Shown: positions 62,588-64,000 of the stretch, piece after piece
Numbering within the stretch: position 1 is the first letter of the stretch
Layout of the letters: each line of letters opens with the position of its first letter
From: Pseudomonas sp. Bout1
Lineage (GTDB): Bacteria > Pseudomonadota > Gammaproteobacteria > Pseudomonadales > Pseudomonadaceae
DNA length: 64,000 nucleotides
Assembly (NCBI RefSeq): GCF_034314165.1
Contig: NZ_JAVIWK010000001.1
Span: forward strand, 3,735,001 to 3,799,000
Reading direction: 5' to 3'
Translations under genes and position numbers: made by a program
Notes under the pieces: generated by a model
Told to the model about the DNA's origin: nothing
Seen by the model: the letters and a program-made list of their open reading frames with translations, nothing else
The model's database searches: none

Positions 62588-63105
62588 AAGTGGTGGTGCT
62601 GGCCGGCCCCGAATCCAGCGGTAAAAGCTGGCTGGCGGCGCAGTTGCAGGCGCATTTCGGTGGGTTGATGGTGGGCGAATACGTGCGCCATTTCATCGAC
62701 CACCACCAACGCGATACCACCCTGGCCGATATCCCGGCCATCGCCCGCGGCCAACTGGCCTGGGAAGATGCCGCCCGGGCCGCGCAGCCCGCATTGCTGA
62801 TCCTGGACACCAACCTGCTGACCAATACGCTGTGGAGCCAGATCCTGTTTGACGACTGCCCGGCATGGCTCGACAGCGAACTGCTCGCCCGCCACTACGA
62901 CCTGCACCTGCTGCTGTCGCCGGAAGACGTGGAATGGACAGCCGATGGCCAGCGCTGCCAGCCGGAATTTGCCGACCGCCTGGCATTCTTCCAGGCCAGC
63001 CGTGACTGGCTGGAGCAACATCATCAGCCATTACGGATAATCCGTGGGGATTGGCAAGCACGCCAAGACCAAGCGTTTTCAGCTGTGGAACAACTGCTGG
63101 ATTAA
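62584..63105 (+). CDS. NadR-type ribosylnicotinamide kinase (AAA P-loop protein)
   Basis: A 173-residue kinase domain. The P-loop GPESSGKSWLA and the GEYVRHFIDHH motif match the C-terminal kinase part of NadR; the N-terminal DNA-binding and adenylyltransferase domains of E. coli NadR are absent. It overlaps pnuC (ATGA), so NR uptake and phosphorylation are coupled. Confidence 0.88.
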   Translation: MKVVVLAGPESSGKSWLAAQLQAHFGGLMVGEYVRHFIDHHQRDTTLADIPAIARGQLAWEDAARAAQPALLILDTNLLTNTLWSQILFDDCPAWLDSELLARHYDLHLLLSPEDVEWTADGQRCQPEFADRLAFFQASRDWLEQHHQPLRIIRGDWQARQDQAFSAVEQLLD

Positions 63106-63123
63106 CCGGCGAGGACAACACCC

Positions 63124-63260
63124 ATGAACCGCTCATTACGCATTGCCATTGTCGGTGGTGGCCCCGCGGGCTGACCCTGGCGCTGATTCTCCAGATCAAT
63201 GGCTTTACCGTCAGCGTATTCGAGCGTGAGCGCGGGCCGCACTGCAACGCGCAGGGCTGA
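63124..63260 (+). pseudogene. Remnant of an FAD-dependent monooxygenase
   Basis: RIAIVGGGPAG, the FAD-binding P-fold start, runs into a stop caused by a one-base deletion; the next frame continues LTLALILQINGFTVSVFERE and ends soon after at NAQG. The rest of the enzyme is missing. GAGG precedes the ATG. Confidence 0.75.
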
Positions 63261-63329
63261 AGACCGATTATCGGGTCGACGCAGTCCTCGACGCAGGCCA
63301 CGGGTCAATCCCTAAAAGGAGATTGGCCT

Positions 63330-64000
63330 ATGAACATGCGCATTGTTGCCCGCTTGATCAATTTGCCCGAAGACCGCGGCGTTCGGGTTGAAACCGCCGC
63401 CCGCAAGATTCTGCTGGTGCGTTCGGGGGGCAAGGTCCGTGCCTACCAGGCGGACTGCCCGCACGCCGGGGCCCCCTTGGAACAAGGCGTGATCTGCGGC
63501 GGGAAGCTCATTTGCCCGTGGCACAAGGCCGCCTTCCGGGTGGATGACGGCCAGGTCTGCGAGCCGCCCGCCTTGGAACAACTCAAGCAGTATCCGGTTG
63601 AAATTCACCACGGTGTAGTCAGCGTGGGCGACGAGCCACTGCCCTTTTCACCTGCCCGACCTGCCGCTGATTCCCGCCGTTTTATCGTGGTGGGCGCTGG
63701 CGCAGCGGGCTCGGCGGCCGTCGCCACCTTGCGGCGCGAGGGCTTCACCGGGCACCTGTTATGGATCGACCAGGAACCAGGCCCCGCCTACGACCGCACG
63801 GCATTGAGCAAATTTGTCATTGCAGGTGAGATGGCACCGCAAGAAACCCCGCCCTTGCTGGATGAGGACACCTACCGCAACCTCCGGATTCACGGCGAAG
63901 TGCAACACCTTGACCCTCAAACAAAATGCCTCCAGCTCGTAGACGGCCGCCGCTTCGACTATGACGCGGCGCTACTGGCCACCGGCGGCGTAGCCAAGCC
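63330..64000 (+). CDS. Rieske-domain FAD/NAD(P)-dependent oxidoreductase (partial)
   Basis: Open to the window edge. An N-terminal Rieske [2Fe-2S] domain has CPHAG and CPWHK (near residues 46 and 65), followed from about residue 112 by an FAD-binding fold (RFIVVGAGAAGSAAVATLRREGF) and the family segment PAYDRTALSKFVIAG. This is the AIF-like ferredoxin reductase arrangement. AAAGGAG precedes the ATG. The redox partner and substrate are unknown. Confidence 0.85.
   Translation, partial: MNMRIVARLINLPEDRGVRVETAARKILLVRSGGKVRAYQADCPHAGAPLEQGVICGGKLICPWHKAAFRVDDGQVCEPPALEQLKQYPVEIHHGVVSVGDEPLPFSPARPAADSRRFIVVGAGAAGSAAVATLRREGFTGHLLWIDQEPGPAYDRTALSKFVIAGEMAPQETPPLLDEDTYRNLRIHGEVQHLDPQTKCLQLVDGRRFDYDAALLATGGVAK

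Overview
The window looks like chromosomal DNA of a Pseudomonas of the fluorescens group. The evidence is the gene content and its high GC, with REPIN-type extragenic palindromes of the kind common in that group, and familiar Pseudomonas neighbours (lpxO, wzz, ybiT, pssA, uppP, azoR, efeUOB, ku-ligD). The species call is inference; no rRNA or tRNA gene and no complete insertion sequence was seen.

Positions 1-18061 are one leftward type VI secretion (T6SS) operon. From its right end it reads tssB, tssC, tssK, tssL, an OmpA-domain gene, hcp, clpV and vgrG, then an effector cassette: a DUF4123 adaptor, a DUF3304 immunity gene, a Tle1-type (DUF2235) phospholipase gene, and a tandem array of four more DUF3304 immunity genes. 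Each later unit of the array carries a short open frame made of the first 57 codons of tle1 joined to its last few codons. These are scars of a 2,098-bp internal deletion. One scar is fused in frame to its immunity gene. tssA, tssE, tssF, tssG, tssJ and a full tssM are not in the window and may lie beyond the left edge.

Positions 18.5-31.6 kb hold a topoisomerase IB, an ABC-F ATPase, several small genes, an AzlCD branched-chain amino acid exporter, an 804-residue toxin-like protein whose C-terminus resembles a caspase-fold cysteine protease, an arsRBCH arsenic operon, and an AraC regulator next to a LysE exporter.

Positions 31.7-49.3 kb hold a glutamate decarboxylase with an aspartate/alanine-exchanger-type antiporter, a Fur-box-preceded efeUOB-efeM iron uptake operon, pssA, a TetR regulator with a palindromic operator, a soluble sugar dehydrogenase, the Ku-LigD end-joining pair, and lpxO.

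Positions 49.5-64 kb hold wzz, ybiT, an MFS transporter, an azoR/AraC/LysR cluster sharing a repeated operator-like site, uppP, a PnuC-NadR-type nicotinamide riboside salvage pair, and the start of a Rieske/FAD oxidoreductase. This part contains three decayed genes: a methyltransferase, a chemoreceptor and an FAD monooxygenase.
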